From Ephemeroptericola cinctiostellae (lineage in GTDB: Bacteria > Pseudomonadota > Gammaproteobacteria > Burkholderiales > Burkholderiaceae), in NCBI RefSeq assembly GCF_003339525.1, contig NZ_CP031124.1, positions 1,922,001 through 1,986,000 on the forward strand: a stretch of 64,000 bases of DNA, given 5' to 3'. The translations under genes were made by a program, and so were the position numbers. Below the pieces are notes generated by a model. It was given only the letters and a program-made list of their open reading frames with translations. It was not told the DNA's origin and ran no database searches. Below are positions 1 through 8,776 of the stretch, piece after piece; the stretch's first letter is position 1; every line of letters starts with the position of its first letter.

Positions 1-232
1 TCATGGCGGCATTTTCATCGTGGTAAGCGATGATGCTGGGAATGTCCACCCCTGCTGCTGCCGCGACCTGATTGTTTGAAATATCCACGCCTGTAGCACC
101 TTCGAGCACCCCCACATCCATGAGGATGTGCTTACCATACAATCCGTCAATACAATGTTGAATAAAGCGCAATTCGTCCATTTTGGTGTCGGCGGTACCA
201 ATGAGCAATATCGTGGGATTCGCTTTTGCCAT
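1..232 (-). CDS. Tm-1-like ATP-binding protein (UPF0261), N-terminal part, runs off left edge
   Basis: The frame opens with ATG at 232-230 and stays open for 77 codons to the window edge. The N-terminus reads MAKANPTILLIGTADTK followed by a DELRFI segment and LMDVGV. This matches the start of the Tm-1-like/UPF0261 family, whose N-terminal domain binds ATP; the plant member Tm-1 binds a viral replicase. The bacterial role is poorly defined. It starts 43 bases after the aminotransferase stop on the same strand, so it is probably the next gene of the hpaB-hpaC operon. In other genomes as I recall, such genes sit beside a TIM-barrel PEP-hydrolase-like gene, which would lie outside the window. The family call rests on the N-terminal motif only. 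Confidence 0.75.
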   Translation of the reverse strand, partial: MAKANPTILLIGTADTKMDELRFIQHCIDGLYGKHILMDVGVLEGATGVDISNNQVAAAAGVDIPSIIAYHDENAAM

Positions 233-275
233 TTTTGTGTCCCTTCGTGGTGAGCGGATCTAGTGGTGGTTGACG

Positions 276-1634
276 TTATGCAATTTCTGCAAACGCTGCA
301 TGCAGCGTATCAACGATGTAATCAATGTCTGTCATGGTTGCAATCAATGGGGGGGACAAAATCATATTTGCACCCGAAGTACGCACCGTGAGGCCGCGCT
401 CATAGGCATTGCGCGCCAAACGACTCAAAAGATTGTTGCTTTTGGACAGTGTGGTTTTTTTCGCTTTGTCTTCCACCAGCTCCAATGCCACCATCAAACC
501 AATACCGCGCACATCACCAACGCAATCGTATTTCTTGAACTCTTGCAACCGCTTATTAAAATGCGCCCCCACAGTTTTGACATTGCCCACAATGTTTTCA
601 TCAGCCATGACTTTAAATGTTTCCAAAGCCGCTGCCGCTGCCACAGGATGACCGCTGTAGGTATACCCATGACCAATCGAACCACGCCCAGATGTATCGT
701 TCATAAACACATCAAACACCTTACGTCCCACGGCTGTTGCACCCAGTGGCAAGTACCCTGCCGAAATACCTTTCGCCAAACACCACAAATCCGCTTTGAC
801 ATTCCATAACCGTGTGCCAAACATTTCACCTGCACGGCCAAAACCCGTGATCACTTCATCGGCAATGAGTAAAATGCCGTACTTATCACAAATTTCACGA
901 ACCAACGGCCAGTAGTTTTCTGGAGGCACAATCACACCACCCGCACCTTGTACAGGCTCGGCAATGAACGCGGCAATCGTGTCTGGACCTTGAAAAATAA
1001 TTTCACGCTCCAACATCACGGCGCATTGCTTGCCCAACTCAATGGGGTCATCAAGACCAAAGGCATTGCGGTATAGCCATGGCGTTTCGACATGAAAACA
1101 CCCTGGCAAAAGCGGTTCATACATGCGACGAAAATTGATGTTGCCGTTGACACTTGCGCCGCCAAAATGTGTACCGTGATAACCTTGTTTGAGGCTGATG
1201 AATTTGGTTCTATCACCTTGATTTTGCAGCTTCCAATATTGGCGTGCCAGTTTGAGCGCGGTTTCCACCGCATCCGAGCCACCATTGCAGAAAACAACGG
1301 ATTGCACATCATCAGGCTGCATGAGTTTGGTTAACTCAACCGATAACTCAACCGCTTTGTTATTGGTGTTGCCGCGGAATGAGTTGTAAAACGGTAAGGT
1401 ATCGAGTTGCTCGACAATCGCATTACGGATGCGTTGATTGCTGTGCCCAAGGTTGGAACTCCATAAGCCTGCCACTGCATCAAACGTTTTGTGTCCGTTA
1501 ATATCCCAAATCCAACAGCCTTCACCTTTAGCAATCACGTCTGGGCGTTTCTTAACTGCATTTTGTGGGTTTTCCATCGGCTGCCAAAAAAACTTGGCGT
1601 TGTTTTCATTGATAAAATCTGCGTAATCTGACAT
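276..1634 (-). CDS. Class III PLP aminotransferase (omega-amino acid:pyruvate type)
   Basis: The product is 452 residues, normal for class III aminotransferases. Visible motifs are the early FDAVAGLWSSNLGH segment, the cofactor-binding IADEVITGFGR around residue 245, and WCLAKGISAGY with the PLP lysine near residue 287. The YTYSGHP motif follows. The family moves an amino group from an omega-amino acid or amine to pyruvate or 2-oxoglutarate. The start has a GGAG six bases upstream. Only 15 bases separate it from the upstream aldehyde dehydrogenase, so the two probably act in sequence, transaminating an amine to an aldehyde that is then oxidised. The substrate cannot be read from sequence; an arylalkyl amine or a gamma-amino acid would fit the hpa context, but this is inference. 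Confidence 0.9.
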   Translation of the reverse strand: MSDYADFINENNAKFFWQPMENPQNAVKKRPDVIAKGEGCWIWDINGHKTFDAVAGLWSSNLGHSNQRIRNAIVEQLDTLPFYNSFRGNTNNKAVELSVELTKLMQPDDVQSVVFCNGGSDAVETALKLARQYWKLQNQGDRTKFISLKQGYHGTHFGGASVNGNINFRRMYEPLLPGCFHVETPWLYRNAFGLDDPIELGKQCAVMLEREIIFQGPDTIAAFIAEPVQGAGGVIVPPENYWPLVREICDKYGILLIADEVITGFGRAGEMFGTRLWNVKADLWCLAKGISAGYLPLGATAVGRKVFDVFMNDTSGRGSIGHGYTYSGHPVAAAAALETFKVMADENIVGNVKTVGAHFNKRLQEFKKYDCVGDVRGIGLMVALELVEDKAKKTTLSKSNNLLSRLARNAYERGLTVRTSGANMILSPPLIATMTDIDYIVDTLHAAFAEIA

Positions 1635-1649
1635 TTATTGCTCCAGTAT

Positions 1650-3104
1650 TTATAGTGGTTTTCCATTAGGCGTGGACACCGAAATCAGCTTCACCTCGGT
1701 GTAAGGCAAAATCCCTTCAGCACCCATCTCTTGACCAATGCCGCTTTCTTTCCAACCACCAAACGGGGTTTCGGGTTGCGACACACCAAAGTGGTTGATA
1801 CCCACCATACCTGCCTCTAACTCTTGCCCTAAAACATGTTGCTTCATCGCATCGGTTGTAAACGCATACGCAGCAAGCGCATAAGGCAATGAGTTGGCTT
1901 TTTCAATTGCTTCATTCAAATCGCTGTATTTTTCGACAATCGCAATCGGGCCAAATGGCTCGTCATAAGCCAAACGCGCATCTGCCGGCACATTCGTGAC
2001 CACAGTCGGGGCAAAAAACCAGCCCTTATCACCCACGCGATGACCGCCCGTCAACACGGTTGCACCCTTGGCCACGGCATCATCTACCAACTCCTGCATC
2101 GTCTCCAAACGACGTTTCATCGCCAGCGGTCCCATTTCGGTGTCTTTGTCCATACCCGAGCCCAATTTAATTTGTTTGGTCTTCTCGACAAACTCGGCAA
2201 CCCAAGCATCAAATTTTGACTCATGAATAAACCAACGCGTCGGGCAGGTGCAGATTTGCCCCGCATTGCGAAATTTGCCCGTGACAGAGGCCGCAATGGT
2301 GTAGGGGATATCCGCATCCTCGCAAACAATCACAGCAGAATGCCCACCCAGTTCAGAGGTGAAGTGTTTCACCAAACGTGCACATTGCTCGCCCAAAACC
2401 TTACCAATCGGCACTGACCCTGTAAACGAAACCTTACGAATCAATGGATTATTAATCAGCACGTCCGACACTTCGGATGGCTTACCGATGACAAAATTCA
2501 ATGCATCAGCAGGAACACCTGCATCAAGGAAACACTGCACCACCAACATGGCGCAACCGGGCGTTTGAATATCAGGACGCACGATGACCGAGCAGCCTGC
2601 GGCCAAGGCACTGGCCATTTTGCGCACGGTTAAATTCACAGGAAAATTCCATGGGGCAAATGCGGCCACAGGACCAATCGGCTGACGAATCACGTTTTGA
2701 GAAATGATATTGGGCAAGCGCGTGGGGACATCACGACCATACAAGCGTTTGGCTTCTTCGGCCTGAAAATCAGTGATGTCTGCTGCCAATGTGATTTCAC
2801 GAATGGATTCATTCAATGGCTTGCCCTGCTCCATGGTCAACACCTCGCCAATTTCTTTCGAACGCTCACGCATCAAATCGGCCGCTTTGCGTAAAATGAT
2901 ATAACGCTCATGGGCATTTTTTTTCTTCCATATCGCAAAGCCGCGATGTACTGATTCTGCAGCCAAATTAAGTTCAACAGGTCCTGCCAGTGGAATCTGC
3001 GTGAGCAAAGATTCATCCAATGGACTGTTCAAGTCGCGTGTCCCACCACTGCCCGCATCGAGCCATTGACCATTAATAAACAATTTAAGCTGTGGATATT
3101 GCAT
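1650..3104 (-). CDS. NAD(P)-dependent aldehyde dehydrogenase, succinate-semialdehyde dehydrogenase-like
   Basis: The product is 484 residues and resembles GabD-type succinate-semialdehyde dehydrogenases throughout. It shows the AFAPWNFPVN segment, the cofactor-fold FTGSVPIGK, the general-base glutamate in SELGG and the catalytic cysteine region NAGQICTCPTRW, ending in PFGGWKESGIG. The start has GGAG six bases upstream. In the known 4-hydroxyphenylacetate meta-cleavage route the last aldolase step releases pyruvate and succinate semialdehyde, so such an enzyme fits an hpaBC operon. It could instead oxidise the aldehyde made by the neighbouring aminotransferase. Two adjacent cysteines (C-T-C) at the active site are normal for GabD. 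The family is certain; the physiological substrate is inferred. Confidence 0.9.
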   Translation of the reverse strand: MQYPQLKLFINGQWLDAGSGGTRDLNSPLDESLLTQIPLAGPVELNLAAESVHRGFAIWKKKNAHERYIILRKAADLMRERSKEIGEVLTMEQGKPLNESIREITLAADITDFQAEEAKRLYGRDVPTRLPNIISQNVIRQPIGPVAAFAPWNFPVNLTVRKMASALAAGCSVIVRPDIQTPGCAMLVVQCFLDAGVPADALNFVIGKPSEVSDVLINNPLIRKVSFTGSVPIGKVLGEQCARLVKHFTSELGGHSAVIVCEDADIPYTIAASVTGKFRNAGQICTCPTRWFIHESKFDAWVAEFVEKTKQIKLGSGMDKDTEMGPLAMKRRLETMQELVDDAVAKGATVLTGGHRVGDKGWFFAPTVVTNVPADARLAYDEPFGPIAIVEKYSDLNEAIEKANSLPYALAAYAFTTDAMKQHVLGQELEAGMVGINHFGVSQPETPFGGWKESGIGQEMGAEGILPYTEVKLISVSTPNGKPL

Positions 3105-3195
3105 GGGGTTCTCCGTAAGAAACGTGAAAGTATGGAATGCAGTATAGGGTTGAGTTTGATTTGAGCGTTATCAAAAATGCGCAAAGATTTTCAAA

Positions 3196-3690
3196 TTAAG
3201 CCAACTCGTGAAACTGTCGATTGAAGTAAACCAATGCACTCGGGTTTTCATCCAAATAGATTCGAGCAATGGTGACAAAAAATATCGTGTGGGTGCCCAT
3301 TTCAACTGTTTGGATGATGTCACCATTGAGCGTGGCCGCGGCATTTTTGAGGCGTGGTAGACGAGTGCTGTGCTCCCAATCATCACTGGCAAAGCGTTGC
3401 TCCATGGTAAAATCAGTTTTTCCAGAGAACTGCATGGCCACATCTTTTTGCTGTGCATTGAGCACATTAATACCCATATGCCCATTGGCTTTAAACACCG
3501 CATTCATCGCACTCTTGCGGTTGATGCATACCATGACCGTAGCAGGAGTATCGGTGACCGAGCAGACCGCCGAAACGGTCATGCCACATAAGCCCGCATC
3601 GCCTTTTGTGGTGACGATACAAACCGATGAGCCAAGTCGCGCCATACTTTCGCGGAACTGTTTTTGTAGTGCTTCATACATGTCTTGCAT
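3196..3690 (-). CDS. hpaC: Flavin reductase, HpaC component of 4-hydroxyphenylacetate 3-monooxygenase
   Basis: The product is 164 residues, the usual length of the small NAD(P)H:flavin oxidoreductase that feeds reduced FAD to HpaB. The SSVCIVTTKGDAG, CGMTVSAVCSVTDTPATVMVC and INVLN segments and the terminal YFNRQFH closely follow the E. coli HpaC pattern. GGAG lies seven bases before the ATG. It lies 93 bases downstream of hpaB on the same strand, the normal partner order. It acts in the cytoplasm and carries free flavin to the oxygenase. The gap to the next gene (91 bases) shows no convincing terminator, so it is probably co-transcribed with the aldehyde dehydrogenase. Confidence 0.92.
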   Translation of the reverse strand: MQDMYEALQKQFRESMARLGSSVCIVTTKGDAGLCGMTVSAVCSVTDTPATVMVCINRKSAMNAVFKANGHMGINVLNAQQKDVAMQFSGKTDFTMEQRFASDDWEHSTRLPRLKNAAATLNGDIIQTVEMGTHTIFFVTIARIYLDENPSALVYFNRQFHELA

Positions 3691-3783
3691 GATAAATCTC
3701 CAGTTTTATAATGATGGAAACACAGGAAAATTGGTTTTTACTGTTCCGTGTTTCCATAAGTTGGGCTGTGCTTGTCTTAAGGA

Positions 3784-5352
3784 TTATTTGAATAAACGCC
3801 CATGTACGCTCACATCTTCACCTGATTTCAAATGAGGAACCGTCCAGCCATTTTCATCGTAATCAGACAAACACTTATCCACCAGCGCAATGGCAGCAGG
3901 CATGACGCCCGAGCTATAGGCATTGCGCAAGCATTGCATACGCACCTCTTCTGCACTGCCCGCGTAATTAATCTCATACAACTCATGACGACCACCAAAC
4001 TCCGTGCCAATCGCATCCCACAACAGTTTGAGAATTTTGATGCGTTGTTTGTAATCAATTCCATCGGAGCCACGCACGTATTGCGCCAAGTATTTATCGA
4101 TATCAGGATTGGCAAAGTCCAACGCACTGGACGGCAAATATATCAACCCGCTGGCGACACAGTTTTCAATCAAATTTTTGATTTGCGGATAGGCCACTGG
4201 GGCGAGTACGCGATACGCTTGCATGGCTTCGAGGTTTGGCATAATGGCGCCGCCTTCCCACTCATATGAGTTGCCATACATCGCATCAGTCAGCGCCCAA
4301 AATGTATTGCGCCAGCCAACCACTTCGCCTACCATGGCTTGCACGCCGCGAAAATCTTTGGCACCCGTGCACTCCACTGCCTTTTGCATCAAGCCCGCGA
4401 TGAAGTCCAACTTGACTGCCAAGCGCGTACACCCTTGCATCGGAAATAAGCGACCAAAACCGCCTTTGACAAACCATTGTTTACAGCGTTCAAAATCACG
4501 ATAAATCAAGACGTCTTCCCACGGGACAAACACATTGTCCATGACCAAAATCGCATCATTTTCATCAAAACGGCTTGACAACGGATAGTCAAATGGCGAA
4601 CCCGTAGCTGCGGCAATCAACTCATACGATTGACGGCAAATCAATTTCAAACCGGATGCATTCATCGAGGCAATAAACATCAAGGCAAAGTCTGTGTTGT
4701 CCCCCAAAACCTGTGCCGAGCCTTGACCGATGAAGTTGTAATGGGTCAGCGCCGAGTTGGTCGCCACAACCTTCGCACCGCTGACATAAATCCCTTCATC
4801 GGTTTCGCGCTGCACCGAGATGTAAACATCTTTCACTTGGTCAGCAGGTTTGTCGCGGTCAATCGGTGGGTTGACTATCGCGTGATTCATGTATAAACAC
4901 GACTCTTGCAAGCGTTTGTACCACCGACGTGCATTGTCTGAAAACTTGCCGTAAAACTCTGGATTTGCACCCAATACGTTACCAAATGCCGCTTTATAAT
5001 CTGGCGTTCGCCCCATCCAGCCATAGCTGCCACGAGACCATGCGGCAATGGCGTCGCGTTGTTGACGCAGTTCATCCGCCGAGCGCGCCATGCGGAAAAA
5101 CTTATGGGTGTAACCGCCGTTGCCTGTATCTGTTTCCCAGCACAACTCGTCTTTGGTGGTGGGGTCATGCAAGTCATCGTATAGTTTGGCCATGGATGCC
5201 GCAGAATTGCGGAATGCGGGATGTGTTGTCACATTCTCCACACGCTCACCATAAATATAAATCTCACGCCCATCATTTAAACTGGCCAAAAACTCCGCAC
5301 CAGTAAAAGGACGCTTATTGTCCGCCCGAAAATCTTCTGGTTTTTTGCTCAT
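3784..5352 (-). CDS. hpaB: 4-hydroxyphenylacetate 3-monooxygenase, oxygenase component HpaB
   Basis: The product is 522 residues against about 520 for E. coli HpaB, and recalled segments match over its length: RPFTGAEFLASL, DGREIYIYGERV, GGYTHKFFR, WSRGSYGWMGRTPDYKAA, NHAIVNPPIDR, SALTHYNFIGQGSAQV, YPLSSRFDENDAILVMDNV and EFGGRHELYEINYAGS. HpaB uses reduced FAD from HpaC and oxygen to hydroxylate 4-hydroxyphenylacetate to homoprotocatechuate. The start has AGGAG seven bases upstream. A terminator-like hairpin lies only about 19 bases upstream of the start codon, so expression may depend on read-through or attenuation. The ring-cleavage genes are not in the window; they may lie to the left or elsewhere. 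Confidence 0.95.
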   Translation of the reverse strand: MSKKPEDFRADNKRPFTGAEFLASLNDGREIYIYGERVENVTTHPAFRNSAASMAKLYDDLHDPTTKDELCWETDTGNGGYTHKFFRMARSADELRQQRDAIAAWSRGSYGWMGRTPDYKAAFGNVLGANPEFYGKFSDNARRWYKRLQESCLYMNHAIVNPPIDRDKPADQVKDVYISVQRETDEGIYVSGAKVVATNSALTHYNFIGQGSAQVLGDNTDFALMFIASMNASGLKLICRQSYELIAAATGSPFDYPLSSRFDENDAILVMDNVFVPWEDVLIYRDFERCKQWFVKGGFGRLFPMQGCTRLAVKLDFIAGLMQKAVECTGAKDFRGVQAMVGEVVGWRNTFWALTDAMYGNSYEWEGGAIMPNLEAMQAYRVLAPVAYPQIKNLIENCVASGLIYLPSSALDFANPDIDKYLAQYVRGSDGIDYKQRIKILKLLWDAIGTEFGGRHELYEINYAGSAEEVRMQCLRNAYSSGVMPAAIALVDKCLSDYDENGWTVPHLKSGEDVSVHGRLFK

Positions 5353-5370
5353 AGTTCATCTCCTTTTGAT

Positions 5371-5407
5371 TAAAAAAACACCCATACACAGTGAATGCAT
5401 GGGTGTT
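5371..5407 (-). terminator. Intrinsic terminator or attenuator hairpin just ahead of hpaB
   Basis: Nine-base arms (5399-5407 and 5377-5385) pair perfectly around a 13-base loop, and on the minus strand the stem is followed by a run of Ts (5378-5372). It lies after the MoaF-like gene and ends about 19 bases before the hpaB start codon. It can be the terminator of the upstream gene pair, an attenuator in the hpaB leader, or both. Confidence 0.8.
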
Positions 5408-5475
5408 ATTTAATCAGCAGTTGATGCAAAACTGAATTCAACTTACAGACAAATGCGGGTACTTTTCATGGAAAA

Positions 5476-5796
5476 TCAAAGCACCGTCACATCGCCGACA
5501 AAGTGCAATTGTTCTGCGTGCTCAGCACCCATGAGCGATGTGGGGATGAGGATCTGTGCGTACACTTTGCATGCATTCAAATCCAGCAATTCAGCAACCG
5601 CAATGTCATCCTGCTCCAGCCAGCTTAAAAAATACTGTTGCTCACCGACCTGACTCATTTGATACGTTTCCGTACCTGTGCGACCTTTGTCGTCACCAGC
5701 CAGGCACTCCCAATTGAGTTGGGTTCCATTTTGGATGTGCAATCGATAGCTCAAGCTATTGGGATAATCAAAGCGAAACGTTTTGCTCGATAACAT
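5476..5796 (-). CDS. MoaF-related small lipocalin-like protein
   Basis: The product is 106 residues from the ATG at 5796, chosen because AAGGAG lies six bases upstream and overlaps the stop codon of the preceding gene. The pattern KTFRFDYPNSLSYRLHIQNG, then a YQMSQVGEQQYFLSWLEQ segment and a D-x-x-V-A-E-L-L-D-L strand, resembles the MoaF-related domain, a small beta-barrel fold named after the monoamine-regulon gene moaF and often found near aromatic amine or phenol catabolism. No catalytic residues can be assigned. It is translationally coupled to the metallo-beta-lactamase-fold gene. The family call is moderately sure and the function is unknown. Confidence 0.6.
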   Translation of the reverse strand: MLSSKTFRFDYPNSLSYRLHIQNGTQLNWECLAGDDKGRTGTETYQMSQVGEQQYFLSWLEQDDIAVAELLDLNACKVYAQILIPTSLMGAEHAEQLHFVGDVTVL

Positions 5797-5806
5797 CAGC
5801 AACTCC

Positions 5807-6865
5807 TTATTTGTATGACGTCAAGGTTTCCAAAACCAAGTCCAGTTGATTAGGTACAGAAGCCTCAAAGCCATAATAATGGCCGAATTTCGGGCGCAAC
5901 AGCTTCATCGCATGTTCAATCACCGCTTCATGCCATGCATGTGCCGATGCTTGGTGGTTGTTAAATTCAGGTTTAAAGTATTGACCTGCATCGACTTTGG
6001 CCAAAGCGTTGCCTGTGGCGGCTTCTAAATCTTGGGTATAAGACTGCATAAACGCGATGTCTGCACGAGCGCCGACGTTACCATGCCCGCCTGAAAAAAC
6101 TGTCCAGTCTGCGTTTGCAATGTATTGCAAATTGCCAGGTAAATAAGTGTAGTTTTCTGAACCACCAAAAGCCAAGTACGGCATTTGATCAGGATTGGCA
6201 ATATCTGGGGCGTGAATGACTTTTTCTTGTACCAGCAACCATGCGGCCGAATCATCTGTATGCGCTGGATGCTCAAAGCCCATCGCACGAACGGTGAGGT
6301 CTTCGAACTTAAACTCACCGTTATTGAAGGCGACCGTTTCAGTCGGCTTGGGCAAAGTTGATTTAAGATACGCTAACTTCTCAGCGGTCTTGTCCGTCGA
6401 AACAATCCGCAAGGTCCTACCCGCTGCCTTTGCCGACTCCACAAACAATGGTGCATCGCCAATGTGATCGGCGTGGCCATGTGAATACACCAAAGTCGTG
6501 ACAGGTTTATCCGTAACGCTGGCAATCGCTTTGAGAATCGCAGCACCCGAACCATCGGACAACGCGTCAATCAGCAGAACCCCATCTTTACCCACATAAA
6601 AGACCACATTGTAAAACCCAGTTTGCGCCCAATACGTGTGCTCGGAGAGTTTTTGTACCACGGTGTCGCCTGCGAAATTACGCTCGGTCAACTTGCTGAT
6701 TTTTTGCGTGGGTTGAATCGCTTTACTGATGGACGGCTCAATGTATTGAGCACCTGTGGTCGAAGCGTAGCCACCTGCGGGGATAAAAGTGGATGGATGT
6801 TCTTGGGCGTGTGCACTCCAGGCAGCAAGGCTAAAGGCAACAGCTAAAATGGTTTTATTAAACAT
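5807..6865 (-). CDS. Secreted metallo-beta-lactamase-fold hydrolase
   Basis: The ATG at 6865 is preferred over an upstream one at 6892, because it has AAGGA upstream and opens directly into a signal peptide (MFNKTILAVAFSLAAWSAHA, then QEH). The mature part carries the MBL zinc motif YSHGHADHIGDAP near residue 130 and a later GGHGNVG segment. It is about 352 residues and predicted periplasmic. The family includes hydrolases of many small molecules, so the substrate is open. It is divergent from a LysR regulator with about 130 bases between the starts, and coupled to the MoaF-like gene downstream. The arrangement suggests a regulated two-gene unit linked to aromatic catabolism. Confidence 0.85.
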   Translation of the reverse strand: MFNKTILAVAFSLAAWSAHAQEHPSTFIPAGGYASTTGAQYIEPSISKAIQPTQKISKLTERNFAGDTVVQKLSEHTYWAQTGFYNVVFYVGKDGVLLIDALSDGSGAAILKAIASVTDKPVTTLVYSHGHADHIGDAPLFVESAKAAGRTLRIVSTDKTAEKLAYLKSTLPKPTETVAFNNGEFKFEDLTVRAMGFEHPAHTDDSAAWLLVQEKVIHAPDIANPDQMPYLAFGGSENYTYLPGNLQYIANADWTVFSGGHGNVGARADIAFMQSYTQDLEAATGNALAKVDAGQYFKPEFNNHQASAHAWHEAVIEHAMKLLRPKFGHYYGFEASVPNQLDLVLETLTSYK

Positions 6866-6994
6866 GGTTTTCCTTAAATGGGTTTCATGCACATTGCACA
6901 GACACCATCATAAGCAAAACAATTGATTAGATAAATGGTACAATCGACAAATTACTTTTTAGAATTTGTTATCAATAAACCACTGTCAACAACG

Positions 6995-7885
6995 ATGAAA
7001 CCACTTGACCTCAACCCGCTTTATACTTTTATCGCCGTCGTCGATGCGGGCAGTTTTACCGCAGCCTCAGAGCGACTGGGTGTTGCAAAAGCCAAAATCA
7101 GCATTCACATCGCGCGACTGGAGGCCCAACTCGGCATGACGCTTTTACGCCGAACCACCCGACAAGTCACGCTCACCGAAGAAGGTCGTACGCTGTACGA
7201 TGGTTGTTTACCGTTGCTCGATGAGTTGAATCAACTCATACACAACACGCTCACACCCAATCCCACACTAAGCGGCGTTATGCGCATCAGTGCAACCCCC
7301 GAATTGGTCGGGCAGTCACTCGCACCTGCAATAGCACAATTTTCGCAGCTGCATCAACATTTACAATTTGACATCCGCTCCACCGACCGTGTACTTGACA
7401 TGGTCAAAGACGGCATTGACTTATCCATCCGTGTCGGTTGGCTCAAAGACAGCAGCCAACGCGCCACCAAACTGTCCGATGTGCGCCAATGTGTCATTGC
7501 CTCTCCAGCTTATCTTAATATACACGGCACACCACAAACCCCCGAAGACCTCACACAACATCATTGGCTTGCACTCAGTTTGCTATCCGCACCATTGACA
7601 TGGGTTTTTCAGCACAACCATCACAAACAAACCGTACAGATGCAAAGCCGCATACGTGTGGACACCACAGCCGCATTGGTGGCTCTGTTGGCTCAAGACA
7701 TGGGGATTTCGATTATTGATGAACCCAGCGTGCGAGAACACTTGGCGACTGGGCAATTGATCGAAGTATTACCCGAATATGTTTTGCCAAACGCGGGAAT
7801 GTTTGCCGTCCATCCACCAGGACGGCACCTCTCCACCAAAGCACGCGCATTTGTGGATTTTTATCGGGATTTTTTATCCCAATGA
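6995..7885 (+). CDS. LysR-family transcriptional regulator
   Basis: The start at 6995 gives the standard LysR opening MKPLDLNPLYTFIAVVDAGS followed by the winged helix-turn-helix (FTAASERLGVAKAKISIHIARLEAQLG, residues about 18-45) and an effector-binding domain to residue 296. An in-frame ATG sixty bases upstream would add a stretch not seen in the family. It diverges from the metallo-beta-lactamase-fold gene, the classic position for a LysR regulator of the divergent unit. The intergenic ATTG-N15-CAAT (about 6918-6940) fits a T-N11-A-like site only loosely. Its 3' end overlaps the convergent hpaA gene by 12 bases. Confidence 0.88.
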   Translation: MKPLDLNPLYTFIAVVDAGSFTAASERLGVAKAKISIHIARLEAQLGMTLLRRTTRQVTLTEEGRTLYDGCLPLLDELNQLIHNTLTPNPTLSGVMRISATPELVGQSLAPAIAQFSQLHQHLQFDIRSTDRVLDMVKDGIDLSIRVGWLKDSSQRATKLSDVRQCVIASPAYLNIHGTPQTPEDLTQHHWLALSLLSAPLTWVFQHNHHKQTVQMQSRIRVDTTAALVALLAQDMGISIIDEPSVREHLATGQLIEVLPEYVLPNAGMFAVHPPGRHLSTKARAFVDFYRDFLSQ

Positions 7886-8773
7886 ACGTTTGTTTTCACG
7901 AAACACACTGGGCGAGACTCGCGCCGATTTACTGAAAAACCGCGAAAAGTATGAAGGATCTTTAAAACCCAAGTGATACGCAAGCTCTTGAATTGACAAC
8001 GGAGAATACAATAACATTTGCTTGCATTCCCGCAACAAACGGTCATGAATCAAGGCCTTGGGGCTCATTCCAGAAATACGTTGGCAGACATCATTAAGCC
8101 GCGCTTCTGTGATGCTCATGTGCTCCGCATAATGCTTTAAAGATTCGTGGGTCATAAAATCACGCTCAACCAACTGATTAAACTGACGAAATAAACGCAC
8201 ATCCACCCGTGGTAATGCTATTTCTTCGGCCCCTTGCCCCATTAAACGGTGCATATCTATCCACAGCAACTGCGTTAGTGCCCTCATCGCCTCGCTCACA
8301 CCCATTTTCAGTGCATTAACCTCACTTGCCTCGTATGCCATCAGCAACCAAAGGCGCTCCAACGCAAGCGCCTCATCAGACAGAGGGCATAGTTCAATAC
8401 AAGCCGCTCGCGCCACAACCTCCTGTTTTTGACCTGGATAAAGCTGTGTCAAAAGAGGCCAAATCCAATTTTGCGTCACCGTCAGCACATGACCCTCGGC
8501 ATCATCACCTGTCACAAAAGCGTGAGGCACCGATGGCGGTGTCATGACAAACAATGGTGCATGCGCTCTATAAACCTTTTCATCAAGCTGCAAATGCATC
8601 TGCCCACGACTCAAAAAATGAATCTGGAAAAAACGGTCGTGCCAATGTACAGGCATATTGCGACCAAAAAAATGCGCAAGTTTAGAGAAACACTCATAAT
8701 GCACCTCGCTACTCTCATAACGTGTGTCATAAACCTCACCGAGATTGATATTGGGGATAGGATTCATACACAT
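7874..8773 (-). CDS. hpaA: AraC/XylS-family activator HpaA of 4-hydroxyphenylacetate catabolism
   Basis: From the ATG at 8773 (or the second at 8767) the protein is 297-299 residues and follows E. coli HpaA closely: a VHYECFSKLAHFFGRNMPVHWHDRFFQIHF cupin-like sensor region written here in two parts (VHYECFSKLAHFFGR; HWHDRFFQIHF), then TPPSVPHAFVTGDD, and C-terminal AraC helices with LAYHLGFKDPSYFSRFF. HpaA activates hpaBC in response to the phenylacetate. A longer start at 8806 is rejected because a perfect inverted repeat (8777-8803) occupies that extension. The gene lies 2.5 kb from hpaB, separated by the LysR and metallo-beta-lactamase genes. Confidence 0.92.
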   Translation of the reverse strand: MCMNPIPNINLGEVYDTRYESSEVHYECFSKLAHFFGRNMPVHWHDRFFQIHFLSRGQMHLQLDEKVYRAHAPLFVMTPPSVPHAFVTGDDAEGHVLTVTQNWIWPLLTQLYPGQKQEVVARAACIELCPLSDEALALERLWLLMAYEASEVNALKMGVSEAMRALTQLLWIDMHRLMGQGAEEIALPRVDVRLFRQFNQLVERDFMTHESLKHYAEHMSITEARLNDVCQRISGMSPKALIHDRLLRECKQMLLYSPLSIQELAYHLGFKDPSYFSRFFSKSARVSPSVFRENKRSLG

Positions 8774-8776
8774 ACA

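Noticed and set aside
270..809. 179-codon plus-strand frame over the aminotransferase
   Set aside because: It is antisense to a clearly recognised gene and rich in Cys/His/Gln with no family pattern.
3269..3835. 188-codon plus-strand frame over hpaC
   Set aside because: It is antisense to hpaC and has no recognisable domain.
6935..6994. Longer N-terminus for the LysR gene
   Set aside because: The added 20 residues lie outside the family's normal start and would take up the promoter region.
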